Shown piece after piece: positions 44,870-53,125 of a DNA stretch of 64,000 nucleotides (positions within the stretch are counted from its first letter, which is position 1; each line of letters begins with the position of its first letter). The position numbers and the translations under genes are program-made. The DNA is from Pseudophaeobacter sp965641885 (GTDB lineage Bacteria; Pseudomonadota; Alphaproteobacteria; Rhodobacterales; Rhodobacteraceae). Location: the NCBI GenBank assembly GCA_965641885.1, contig OZ282574.1, positions 310,001 to 374,000 on the forward strand, in the 5' to 3' direction. The notes beneath the pieces were generated by a model. The model made no database searches and was not told the origin of the DNA. It worked only from the letters and a program-made list of their open reading frames with translations.

Positions 44870-44962
44870 GCTGTCTTCTGCTGGGCTTTAAATTCTCCGT
44901 TCCAATATTGGGTGCCGGGGGCTAGTCTCGCAGCCAAAATCAATTCTCGGGAGTGTGCCGAC

Positions 44963-45766
44963 GTGTCCTTTTCGATCTCTGGCAAGACAGCCATCGTCAC
45001 CGGCGCCTCGACCGGCATTGGCCTTGCCATTGGCCGCCAGTTTGTTGCGGCCGGGGCCAAAGTGATGTTTGCCGATACCCATGAAGCCGCCCTGGTCCAT
45101 GAGCTGGGCGCCCAGGCGGATGAAAGCAATATCCGGTACTTTGCTGGTGATCTGCGCGAAAGGCTGACCATTGCCAATCTGCTGTCGGCGACCATTGACG
45201 CGTTTGAAGACGTGGACATTCTGGTCAACGGCGCCCGGCAGGTGGTGCAGAGTGATCCTCTGGACCCCAATGATGACTCGCTGGAGCTGCTGCTGAAAGA
45301 GAACCTTTTGCCCACGTTGCGCCTGTCGCAGCAGGTGGCGCGCCGGATGATCAAGCAGGGTGAAAAACGCGATGGTACGGATGCATTAGGGGCGATCATC
45401 AACCTGTCCTCTATTGCTGCGCGCCGCACCCACCCGGAACTGATGGCCTATTCGGTGGCCTCGGCCGCATTGGATCAGCTGACCCGGTCGCTGTCCGTCT
45501 CTCTGGCGCCGCATCGTATTCGGGTGAATTCCATCGCCTTTGGCTCGGTGATGAGCGCGTCAATGCAGTCCACCCTGAAGGACAACCGCAGCTATCGCCA
45601 GGACATTGAGGCGCATACGCCGCTGTGCCGGATTGCCTCACCGACCGAGCTCACCGAGGCGGCGCAATTCCTCGCGTCGGATGCCTCTGGCTTTATGACC
45701 GGACAGATTATGACCCTGGATGGGGGGCGCACCCTGTTGGACCCCGTGGCCGCACCCGTGCACTAG
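44963..45766 (+). CDS. SDR-family protein lacking the catalytic lysine
   Basis: About 267 aa, Rossmann fold of the short-chain dehydrogenase family: TGASTGIG cofactor loop, NGAR (in place of NNAG), and the catalytic Ser in NLSSIAA. At the Tyr-x-x-x-Lys site the sequence is YSVAS, so Lys is replaced by Ser and ordinary SDR chemistry is doubtful. The C-terminal GQIMTLDGGRTL is typical. GTG 44963 fits the domain start; an ATG at 44912 is possible. It precedes hemF. Its stop lies in a 13-bp tandem repeat. Confidence 0.82.
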   Translation: MSFSISGKTAIVTGASTGIGLAIGRQFVAAGAKVMFADTHEAALVHELGAQADESNIRYFAGDLRERLTIANLLSATIDAFEDVDILVNGARQVVQSDPLDPNDDSLELLLKENLLPTLRLSQQVARRMIKQGEKRDGTDALGAIINLSSIAARRTHPELMAYSVASAALDQLTRSLSVSLAPHRIRVNSIAFGSVMSASMQSTLKDNRSYRQDIEAHTPLCRIASPTELTEAAQFLASDASGFMTGQIMTLDGGRTLLDPVAAPVH

Positions 45767-45821
45767 GCCTGTACACACTAAGCCTGTCCACTAACCCTGT
45801 GCACTAAGGCTGTACAACAAC
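45755..45821 (+). repeat. 13-bp tandem repeat spanning the SDR stop codon
   Basis: Five copies: CCCGTGCACTAGG (45755, coding end with TAG), a 15-bp variant (45768), CCTGTCCACTAAC (45783), CCTGTGCACTAAG (45796) and GCTGTACAACAAC (45809). Three later copies carry TAA, at distances of 15, 28 and 41 bp from the TAG, so stops fall in all three frames. Confidence 0.92.
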
Positions 45822-45881
45822 CGGACCAGCCCCAGTTCACGCGCCGGCCACCCTGTTGAATACTTGCAGAAAGACGTCTTG

Positions 45882-46775
45882 ATGACCGCTGATATGACTG
45901 ACCAAAAATCCGAAGCCGCCGCCTGGTTTCGCACCCTGCGCGATGAGATCGTCGCCGCCTTTGAAGCACTTGAGGACAGCCATACTGCTGGGCCCTTTGC
46001 GGATCTTGCGCCGGGTCGGTTTGAGATCAGTGAAACAACGCGGGCCTCGGCCGATGGATCTGACGCCGGTGGTGGTTTGATGAGCGTGATGCGTGGCGGC
46101 CGGGTGTTTGAAAAGGTCGGCGTCAATATCTCTGAGGTCTACGGCAGCCTTGGCGAGAGGGCGCAAAACGCGATGGCGGCCCGCAAGGGTCTGCCGGGTA
46201 TGAAAGAAGATCCGCGCTTTTGGGCCTCGGGTATCTCGCTTGTGGCGCATATGCGCAACCCGCATGCGCCAGCGGTGCATATGAACACCCGGATGTTCTG
46301 GACACCGCATGCCTGGTGGTTTGGCGGTGGCTCGGACCTGAACCCCTGCATTGAATACGCCGAGGACACCGCGCATTTTCACGCGCAGCAAAAACAGCAC
46401 CTCGACCCGCATGGCGCGGCGCTTTATCCGCGCCTCAAAGACTGGGCGGACGAGTATTTCTATATTCCCCATCGCAACCGCGCCCGTGGCGTTGGCGGTA
46501 TCTTTATGGATGATCACAATTCAGGCGACTGGGCGGCAGATTTTGCCCTGACGCAGGACATAGGCCGCGCCTTTCTGCCCGCCTATCTGCCGCTGGTGGA
46601 AAAGCGCCGGGTGCAGGAGTTCTCCGAGGCCGACAAAGACGCGCAGCTGGTGCATCGTGGGCTCTACGCCGAATACAATCTGGTCTATGACCGGGGCACC
46701 AAATTCGGGCTTGAGACCGGCCACGATGCCAATGCGGTGTTGATGAGCCTGCCGCCAATGGCCAAGTGGGTCTGA
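45882..46775 (+). CDS. hemF: Oxygen-dependent coproporphyrinogen III oxidase
   Basis: Aerobic counterpart of HemN in haem synthesis; 297 aa, cytoplasmic. Conserved segments: GGRVFEKVGVNIS, HMNTRMFWT, WWFGGGSDLNP and NRARGVGGIFMDDHNSGD (this last broken here for length: RGVGGIFMDD). ATG 45882 is the first ATG after an in-frame TTG at 45864. It follows the SDR gene. No FNR box is seen near it, as expected for the aerobic enzyme. Confidence 0.96.
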   Translation: MTADMTDQKSEAAAWFRTLRDEIVAAFEALEDSHTAGPFADLAPGRFEISETTRASADGSDAGGGLMSVMRGGRVFEKVGVNISEVYGSLGERAQNAMAARKGLPGMKEDPRFWASGISLVAHMRNPHAPAVHMNTRMFWTPHAWWFGGGSDLNPCIEYAEDTAHFHAQQKQHLDPHGAALYPRLKDWADEYFYIPHRNRARGVGGIFMDDHNSGDWAADFALTQDIGRAFLPAYLPLVEKRRVQEFSEADKDAQLVHRGLYAEYNLVYDRGTKFGLETGHDANAVLMSLPPMAKWV

Positions 46776-46924
46776 TCCGGCCGTCAGCAAACCCTCTGCG
46801 AAAACGCGCCTATTTTCTGCGCTCTGCGGCTTTGTCCTTTGAAAGGGCGCGGCTTCCATAGAGATTGAGGGGGTCGGCTGTAAGAGCGCCGGGTCTTTGG
46901 GTGCTGGGCTTGTAGGTTTTTGAT

Positions 46925-47773
46925 ATGCGTTGGATTGCTTTGCTGATTGTTCTGGGGATGGGGTTGGCCAGTTGTGGCCAGAAGGCGCCGCCGCCACCCC
47001 CGCCGTCAGTGAGCAGTGCTGCAGTTGCTGCGCCGAGCGCGCGCCCCTCGCAGGCGCAATTGGCGCAGCTGAAAACCTACCCCCGGTTTGGCGACAGTGA
47101 TCCGCATTCCTGGCAGGGGCGGGGGCCCAACAGCTATGCGATCCACGGCATTGATGTGTCGCGCTATCAGGGCGTGATCGACTGGCCGCAGGTGCAGCGC
47201 GCCGGGGTCTCCTTTGCCTATATCAAGGCGACTGAGGGTGGCGATCTGGCAGATCCGGGGTTTAAAAACCACTGGCAAGGCGCGGCGCGTGCCGGGGTGC
47301 CGCGCGGCGCCTATCACTACTATTACTTTTGTCGCAGTGCTGCAGAGCAGGCCCGCTGGTTCATCAAACATGTGCCGCGTGATAGCGCGGCCCTGCCACC
47401 GGTGCTGGATATGGAGTGGACTCCGCGCTCAAAGACCTGCACCAAACGCCCCGATGGGCGCAAGGTGCAGGCCGAGGCCCGCAAGTTTCTGTCCTTGCTT
47501 GAAGCGCATTATGGCCAGCGCCCGGTGATCTACACCACGGTGGATTTTTTCCGCGAGACCGGCATAGGCAAACTGCGCGGTGTTGAGTTCTGGCTGCGGT
47601 CAGTCGCAGGCCATCCGCGCCAGGTCTACCCCGGCGCCCGCTGGCGCCTTTGGCAATATAGCGGCACGGGCGTGGTGCCGGGGATCAAGGGCAATGTGGA
47701 TCTGAACGTGTTCCACGACAGCCCAGAAACCTGGCTGCGCTGGTCTGGTCAGTTGCAGCAGCCGACCCAGTAA
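46925..47773 (+). CDS. Glycoside hydrolase family 25 lysozyme-like lipoprotein
   Basis: A 282-aa cell-wall hydrolase. The N-terminus is a lipoprotein signal with lipobox LASC (Cys17), followed by a proline-rich linker. The GH25 domain begins at GIDVSRYQGVIDW, contains FAYIKATEG, and has the catalytic acidic pair region LDMEW. C-terminal WQYS and NVDLNVF complete the fold. Likely an outer-membrane-anchored muramidase of the cell itself. Confidence 0.9.
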   Translation: MRWIALLIVLGMGLASCGQKAPPPPPPSVSSAAVAAPSARPSQAQLAQLKTYPRFGDSDPHSWQGRGPNSYAIHGIDVSRYQGVIDWPQVQRAGVSFAYIKATEGGDLADPGFKNHWQGAARAGVPRGAYHYYYFCRSAAEQARWFIKHVPRDSAALPPVLDMEWTPRSKTCTKRPDGRKVQAEARKFLSLLEAHYGQRPVIYTTVDFFRETGIGKLRGVEFWLRSVAGHPRQVYPGARWRLWQYSGTGVVPGIKGNVDLNVFHDSPETWLRWSGQLQQPTQ

Positions 47774-47835
47774 GGCCGAGCCTGAGACCGCAGCAGGTTG
47801 CACGGCTGTAAGAGCTGGGCTGTGAGGCCGTGCTT

Positions 47836-48780
47836 TCAAGCGCGCTTCCAGCCTGCTTCAGCCATGGCCTGACCGTAGCCCTTGGCGATGCGCATCTCCT
47901 CCCCCAGCCCCTTGCTCAGCAGCGCCTTGTGCATGTGTTTCAGCTGCCAGCAGGGCACATGCATCACCATATGATGCTCCAGGTGGTAGTTCACCCAATA
48001 GGGCGCCACAAACAGCCGCGCGAGGGGACCTGCCCTGGTGGTGCGGACGTTCTGCAGCGGGTTCTCCGACTGCTCGGTGGCGCCGTGTTCGGCGATATTG
48101 CGCACCCGCAGCACAAACTGGAACCAGGTGAGGTAGGGCAACAGCCAAAAGGCAAGGCCCCACCACCAGCTTCCCACTAGGCTCATCCCCAGCATGATGC
48201 CCAGAAACACCGGCAGGGATTTCCACAGATGTGGCGCTTTAAAGCTTTGGGCAAAATCCGAGGCGGCGGCCTCAATGGCGTCTTTGTCGCCTGCGAGGCG
48301 AAAGCTCATCAGGATCTGACCCAACAGCTGCTTGGCGCCGGTCTGCCCGGTCAGATCGCGGGTGAATTTGCGCCGCAGTGAGGCCTTGGAGGTGGGGAAT
48401 TTCGAGCTCAACACCAAATCGGGGTCTTTGTCGGTTTGGGTGAAACGGTGGTGGGTCAGGTGATAATGGCGATAGGCGGCGAGCTCAGCCAGAACCGGGC
48501 GACCACAGAGCCATTCACCGATGGTCTCGTTCCACCGGCGCGTTTTGAACAGGGCATTGTGGGCTGCCTCATGCATCAGGATCGCCAGGCCCAGTTGACG
48601 CGAGCCGATCACCATGACGGCAATGACAAAGGTCAGCACATTGGGCCAAAGGCCAAACAGCGCCAGCGCGCAAGCAATCACGCTCCAGCAATGCAGCACG
48701 AGCCAGACGCCCATAGCGTCGGACCGTTCGGCCAGGGGACGGATTTCTTCACTGCTGAGATAGGTCTTTCCGGGTGTCAT
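47836..48780 (-). CDS. Membrane fatty acid desaturase family protein
   Basis: A 314-aa integral-membrane di-iron enzyme. The three histidine boxes are HEAAH, HLTHH (in HYHLTHHRFTQTDKDPD) and HLEHH near the C-terminus, with hydrophobic segments between. Members desaturate or hydroxylate acyl chains of membrane lipids; the exact reaction cannot be told. Start ATG 48780 has a strong GGAGGAG upstream. It is followed convergently by the GH25 gene. Confidence 0.88.
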   Translation of the reverse strand: MTPGKTYLSSEEIRPLAERSDAMGVWLVLHCWSVIACALALFGLWPNVLTFVIAVMVIGSRQLGLAILMHEAAHNALFKTRRWNETIGEWLCGRPVLAELAAYRHYHLTHHRFTQTDKDPDLVLSSKFPTSKASLRRKFTRDLTGQTGAKQLLGQILMSFRLAGDKDAIEAAASDFAQSFKAPHLWKSLPVFLGIMLGMSLVGSWWWGLAFWLLPYLTWFQFVLRVRNIAEHGATEQSENPLQNVRTTRAGPLARLFVAPYWVNYHLEHHMVMHVPCWQLKHMHKALLSKGLGEEMRIAKGYGQAMAEAGWKRA

Positions 48781-48891
48781 ATGGCGCTCCTCCTGATCTC
48801 AGGGTCACCCAAAGTCAGGGGGGCGGTCAAATGGGGCGTGGCGTCATACTCTTGCGTATGTCGTGGCGTCCTTTTGGGGAAACTGGCGCAC

Positions 48892-49851
48892 CTACTGGCG
48901 CCAGTCAAAGAAACCGGGGCCAGCCTGCGCCAGCAGTTTGTCGGCCATAGCGCGGCCCAGCTCGGCGCCGTCTTCAATGGCGCAGCTCTGGTCCTCGGCA
49001 ATGGCTTCTGAGCCATCCGGGCGCAGCACTTCACCGCGCAGGCGCAGACTGCTGCCCACAAGCTCTGCCAGCCCTGCAATGGGTGTCTCGCAAGAACCAT
49101 CAAGGGCCGCAAGGAAGGCGCGTTCGGCCGCAAGCCGCTGGCCGGTGGTCTGGTCGTGGATGGCCTCCAGCATGGCGGCCACGCGATTGTCATCGCCGCG
49201 CCGCTCAATCCCGATGGCCCCCTGGGCCACGGCAGGCAGCATATCATCGGTCTCGATTGCGGTGGCGGGCACGTCCTGCATCGCCAACCGGTTAAGCCCG
49301 GCCATGGCAAGGAAGGTGCACTCGGCGACGCCCTCGTTCAGTTTCTTCAGCCGGGTCTGCACATTGCCGCGAAACTCTACCACAGTCAGGTCAGGACGGC
49401 GGTTCATCAGCTGGGCCCGGCGGCGCAGCGACGAGGTGCCGACCACTGCACCCGCCTCAAGGTCCAGCAGGCGGGAGAACTTTGGTGACACAAAGGCGTC
49501 GCGCACATCTTCGCGCGGCAGATAGCAATCAAGCAACAACCCGGCAGGCTGGGCCACCGGCATGTCCTTCATGGAATGCACCGCGATATCAATGGCGCCT
49601 GACAAAAGATCCTCTTCGATCTCTTTGGTGAACAATCCCTTGCCGCCGAGCTCTTTCAGCGGCTTGTCCGCCGCGATCAGCGCCTGATTGTCGCCGCTTG
49701 TTTTGATCACCACAATCTCAAAGGCCGCATGCGGCAGATCAAAGGCCCCGGCCAGACGGCGGCGGGTCTCATAGGCCTGGGCCAGCGCCAGGGGGGATCC
49801 ACGGGTGCCGATTTTCAGCGGAGAGGCGGGGGAGGGCAGGTTCTGTGTCAT
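48892..49851 (-). CDS. hemC: Hydroxymethylbilane synthase (porphobilinogen deaminase)
   Basis: Joins four porphobilinogen units in haem synthesis; 319 aa. IGTRGSPLALAQ, SMKDMP, the DAFVS region and the cofactor cysteine in GSCETPIAG (which holds the dipyrromethane) are all present. ATG 49851 is selected over an upstream in-frame codon at 49887. It is divergent from hemE, with a 121-bp gap that must hold both promoters. Confidence 0.96.
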   Translation of the reverse strand: MTQNLPSPASPLKIGTRGSPLALAQAYETRRRLAGAFDLPHAAFEIVVIKTSGDNQALIAADKPLKELGGKGLFTKEIEEDLLSGAIDIAVHSMKDMPVAQPAGLLLDCYLPREDVRDAFVSPKFSRLLDLEAGAVVGTSSLRRRAQLMNRRPDLTVVEFRGNVQTRLKKLNEGVAECTFLAMAGLNRLAMQDVPATAIETDDMLPAVAQGAIGIERRGDDNRVAAMLEAIHDQTTGQRLAAERAFLAALDGSCETPIAGLAELVGSSLRLRGEVLRPDGSEAIAEDQSCAIEDGAELGRAMADKLLAQAGPGFFDWRQ

Positions 49852-49972
49852 AGTCAAACCTTTAGTAGCGGCGATTTGCCGTTGCAAGCTCTGGTCCGGC
49901 TGCCCTTGACAATTTGCCGCTTTGGGCCGACCTCATGGGGCAAGCAAATGAGCACGTAAAACCGAGGGTGAC

Positions 49973-51007
49973 ATGGCCGAACAGAAGAAACTGCTGCGCG
50001 CATTGGCGGGTGAAACACAAGACGTCCCACCGATCTGGATGATGCGCCAGGCGGGTCGCTATCTGCCCGAGTACCGCGCCACCCGTGCCCAGGCCGGTGA
50101 TTTTCTCAAGCTCTGCTACAATCCCGAACTTGCCGCCGAAGTCACTCTGCAGCCGATCCGCCGCTTTGGGTTTGACGCTGCCATCCTGTTTGCCGACATT
50201 CTGTTGATCCCCCAGGCGCTGGGTGCGGATCTGTGGTTTGTCACCGGCGAAGGCCCGCGTCTGTCGACCATCACCACCGAGGCTGATTTTTCCAAACTGG
50301 GCCCGGCTGCGGATATTCACGAGACGCTGAACCCGATTTATGAGACGATCAGAATTCTAAAGTCGGAACTGCCCGCCGAGACCCCGCTGATTGGGTTTGC
50401 CGGTGCGCCCTGGACCGTGGCGACCTATATGATTGCCGGTCGTGGCACTCCGGATCAGGGTCCGGCGCACGTGCTGCGGATGGAAAACAACGCCCTGTTT
50501 GAAGCTCTGCTGGCGCGCATCACCGAGGCGACCATTGACTATCTGTCGCTACAGATCGAGGCCGGCGCCGAAGTGGTGAAGATCTTTGACAGCTGGGCCG
50601 GCTCTCTCAAAGGCGAGGATTTCCGCAAATACGCGCTGGAGCCTTGCTGCCAGATCACTGCCGCGCTGAAAGAGCGTCACCCCGGCATTCCGGTCATTGG
50701 CTTTCCCCGTGAAGCAGGCGAAAAATACCTCGGCTTTGCCAAAGAGACAGGCATCGACTGTCTGGCGCTGGACAACTCGGTTGACCCCCTTTGGGCGGCG
50801 CAGAACCTGCAGGTGGATGGCTGTGTGCAGGGCAACCTGGCCTCGCGCCATATGGTCACGGGTGGTCAGGATCTGGTGGATGAGACCCGCGCCATTGTGC
50901 AGGCCTTTAAAAACGGCCCGCATATCTTCAACCTTGGCCATGGCATTACACCCGATGGGAACCCGGACAATGTGCAGCTGATGATTGATACGGTGCGGGG
51001 TGGCTGA
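49973..51007 (+). CDS. hemE: Uroporphyrinogen decarboxylase
   Basis: Decarboxylates uroporphyrinogen III to coproporphyrinogen III; 344 aa. The N-terminal signature PIWMMRQAGRYLPEYR and the second signature GFAGAPWTVATYM are present, with catalytic Asp in FADIL. The GNAT gene starts within its last codons, implying coupled translation. Confidence 0.96.
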   Translation: MAEQKKLLRALAGETQDVPPIWMMRQAGRYLPEYRATRAQAGDFLKLCYNPELAAEVTLQPIRRFGFDAAILFADILLIPQALGADLWFVTGEGPRLSTITTEADFSKLGPAADIHETLNPIYETIRILKSELPAETPLIGFAGAPWTVATYMIAGRGTPDQGPAHVLRMENNALFEALLARITEATIDYLSLQIEAGAEVVKIFDSWAGSLKGEDFRKYALEPCCQITAALKERHPGIPVIGFPREAGEKYLGFAKETGIDCLALDNSVDPLWAAQNLQVDGCVQGNLASRHMVTGGQDLVDETRAIVQAFKNGPHIFNLGHGITPDGNPDNVQLMIDTVRGG

Positions 51008-51539
51008 GAGCCGCCATGACAAGATCATCCTGCGCCCGGCGCGTCCTGAGGACGCGGCGAGCCTGGCGGCCTTGTCGATTGAGGTCTGGGTCGGCACCTA
51101 CCTGCGGCAGGGCGTGAACGACCTGTTTGCGAGCTATATCTTCTCCGAGCTGACCCCGGAGCGGTTCCTGTCGCTGCTGCAACAGCCGCGTGAGACCGTC
51201 ATTGTCTCGCAGAATGTTGAGGGCATTGACGGCTTTATCCGCATCTCTGAGGGACCAACGCCGCCTGCGGGACCGGGATCAGCGGTTGAGATCGCAACGC
51301 TTTATGTGCAGCCACGCCATCATGGGCGGGGATTGGGCCGCGCGCTGTTGCAGGCTGGGTTGCAGCGCTGCGCTGAATTGGGCGCTGAGGCACCCTGGCT
51401 GGCGACAAACGCGCAAAACACCGCAGCGATTGCCTTTTATCAGCGCATGGGGTTTGAGATCAGCGGCCAAACCCATTTTCGCATTGGGGAGGCGGGCTAT
51501 CTGAACCAGGTGCTGACCTACCAGCCGCCTGTTGCCTGA
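51000..51539 (+). CDS. GNAT-family N-acetyltransferase
   Basis: About 179 aa. The acetyl-CoA site is in QPRHHGRGLGRALL (R/Q-x-x-G-x-G/A), with flanking EIATLYV and the late NTAAIAFYQRMGF that close the GNAT fold. Substrate unknown. GTG 51000 overlaps the hemE stop; the longer frame uses a TTG at 50985. The stop codon lies in a 14-bp tandem repeat. Confidence 0.85.
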   Translation: MAESRHDKIILRPARPEDAASLAALSIEVWVGTYLRQGVNDLFASYIFSELTPERFLSLLQQPRETVIVSQNVEGIDGFIRISEGPTPPAGPGSAVEIATLYVQPRHHGRGLGRALLQAGLQRCAELGAEAPWLATNAQNTAAIAFYQRMGFEISGQTHFRIGEAGYLNQVLTYQPPVA

Positions 51540-51589
51540 CACCAGTGGCCTGGCATCAGCGGCCTGACACCAGCGGCCTGACGCCTGTG
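51534..51589 (+). repeat. 14-bp tandem repeat spanning the GNAT stop codon
   Basis: Four 14-bp copies at 51534, 51548, 51562 and 51576 (GCCTGACACCAGTG, GCCTGGCATCAGCG, GCCTGACACCAGCG, GCCTGACGCCTGTG). The first contains the gene's TGA; copies 3 and 4 also keep TGA. Confidence 0.92.
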
Positions 51590-51691
51590 TTTCAGTGGTG
51601 TGCAGCGGCCTCACCTTGCAAATATGCTGCATTTGGGGCATCAGCGCGACAACAGAGATTCCTCTCATCCCCAACATACGAGGGCAGACCC

Positions 51692-51856
51692 ATGGACTAT
51701 GGAAAGACCGGCGCCGCACGGCAGGGTACAAATGCACCGCGTCACGCGGAGCACAATGCCAAGGGCAGCCGCAAAAACCCCTATGACAAGACTTCCGACA
51801 AGACGGCGCTGCTGCAGCGCATGAAGGCGGCTGCGGCCAGCAAAAAACAGGACTGA
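51692..51856 (+). CDS. Small basic hypothetical protein (54 aa)
   Basis: MDYGKTGAARQGTNAPRHAEHN then a Lys/Ala-rich helix-forming C-terminus (LLQRMKAAAASKKQD). No hydrophobic segment or cysteines. GAGGG precedes the ATG, and a strong terminator follows 27 bp after the stop, which supports a real small gene. Function unknown; the composition would suit nucleic-acid or ribosome association. Confidence 0.65.
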   Translation: MDYGKTGAARQGTNAPRHAEHNAKGSRKNPYDKTSDKTALLQRMKAAAASKKQD

Positions 51857-51882
51857 TTGTCCTGCTTTTGACTGCTGTTTGA

Positions 51883-51915
51883 CCCGCGCGACAGGTTGCT
51901 GTTGCGCGGGTTTTT
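51883..51915 (+). terminator. Rho-independent terminator
   Basis: Twelve-base stem CCCGCGCGACAG (51883-51894) with CTGTTGCGCGGG (51899-51910), one G-U pair, four-base loop, then five T. Confidence 0.93.
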
Positions 51916-51926
51916 CGTCTTAGATC

Positions 51927-51968
51927 GACGCGGATCAGGCTGTGCGGATCAGACTGTGTGGCTCAGGA
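51927..51968 (-). repeat. 14-bp tandem repeat spanning the acyl-CoA dehydrogenase stop codon
   Basis: Three copies at 51927, 51941 and 51955. On the minus strand they read TCCTGAGCCACACA, GTCTGATCCGCACA, GCCTGATCCGCGTC. The first holds the gene's TGA, and the next two have TGA at -14 and -28 bp, so all three frames are closed. Confidence 0.92.
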
Positions 51969-53120
51969 AGTGAGGCTGCGGGCAATCAGCTCTTTCATGA
52001 TCTCGTTTGAGCCGCCGTAGATCTTTTGCACGCGGGCGTCGGCATACATGGTCGAGATCGGGTATTCCGACATATAGCCATAGCCGCCAAACAGTTGCAG
52101 GCATTCGTCTATGGTGTCGCATTGCATCTGTGTCACCCACCATTTCGCCATCGAGGCAGTCGTAGCGTCCAGCTCACCGCGCAGATGTTTGGCAACACAG
52201 TCATCCAGAAACACCCGCGCAATATGAGCGATGGTTTTGACCTCGGCCAGCTTGAACCGGGTGTTTTGCATCTCCAGCAGCGGCTTGCCAAATGCCTTAC
52301 GCTCGGCGGTGTAGGCGACGGTCTCTTCCAGTGCTTTGTCCATCGCGGCAGCCCCGCCCAGAGCCACCACAAGACGTTCCTGTGGCAGCGATTTCATCAG
52401 CTGATAAAACCCCTGACCCTCAGTGCCGCCCAGCAGGTTTTCAGGTGGCACCCGGACATTGTCAAAGAACAGCTCGGATGTGTCCTGGCTTTTGAGACCC
52501 AGTTTTTCCAGATTGCGCCCCCGGGCAAACCCTGGCGCATCAGCGGTTTCCACCACCATCAGCGAGATGCCTTTGGACCCCAGCGTAGGGTCTGTCTTGG
52601 CCACCACAATGACCAGATCGGCCTGCTGGCCATTGGTGATAAAGGTCTTTGAGCCGTTCACCACATATTCATTGCCGTCCAGCTTTGCGGTGGTTTTGAT
52701 GTTTTGCAAATCCGACCCGGTGCCCGGCTCTGTCATCGCGATGGCACAGACCATCTCGCCACTGGCCATCTTTGGCAGCCAGCGTTTTTTCTGCTCTTCT
52801 GAGCCATAGTCGAGGATATATCCGGCGCAGATCTGGCTGTGCACGGAATTGCCAAAGCCGGAAAATCCCGCGGCGCGGTATTGCTCGGTGGCGATCACCG
52901 CCTCATGGCGAAAGTCGCCGCCCATGCCGCCGTATTCTTCGGGGACCGAGGCACACAAGATGCCAAATTCGCCAGCCTTGTTCCAAAAGTCGCGGTCAAT
53001 ATGGCCCTGCTCCTGCCAGCGGGCCTCATGCGGCACCATTTCAGTGGCATAAAAAGCGCGCAGGCTATCCTGCAGCAGGGTCAGTTCTTCATCCATCCAG
53101 GGCGCGATATGGGTAGTCAT
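51963..53120 (-). CDS. Acyl-CoA dehydrogenase
   Basis: FAD-dependent enzyme introducing the alpha-beta double bond of acyl-CoA; 385 aa. CAIAMTEPGTGSDLQNIKT is the flavin/substrate segment, and DARVQKIYGGSNEIMKELI the C-terminal signature. The YGG (not YEG) form resembles long-chain-type dehydrogenases, whose catalytic Glu lies on another helix. Last gene of a six-gene leftward operon (57273 to 51963). Confidence 0.93.
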   Translation of the reverse strand: MTTHIAPWMDEELTLLQDSLRAFYATEMVPHEARWQEQGHIDRDFWNKAGEFGILCASVPEEYGGMGGDFRHEAVIATEQYRAAGFSGFGNSVHSQICAGYILDYGSEEQKKRWLPKMASGEMVCAIAMTEPGTGSDLQNIKTTAKLDGNEYVVNGSKTFITNGQQADLVIVVAKTDPTLGSKGISLMVVETADAPGFARGRNLEKLGLKSQDTSELFFDNVRVPPENLLGGTEGQGFYQLMKSLPQERLVVALGGAAAMDKALEETVAYTAERKAFGKPLLEMQNTRFKLAEVKTIAHIARVFLDDCVAKHLRGELDATTASMAKWWVTQMQCDTIDECLQLFGGYGYMSEYPISTMYADARVQKIYGGSNEIMKELIARSLTS

Positions 53121-53125
53121 GGCGT

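Noticed and set aside
48882..48905. Stop-spanning 12-bp repeat at the end of hemC
   Set aside because: Two copies sharing ACTGGCGC only, and the core is itself palindromic, so chance is likely.
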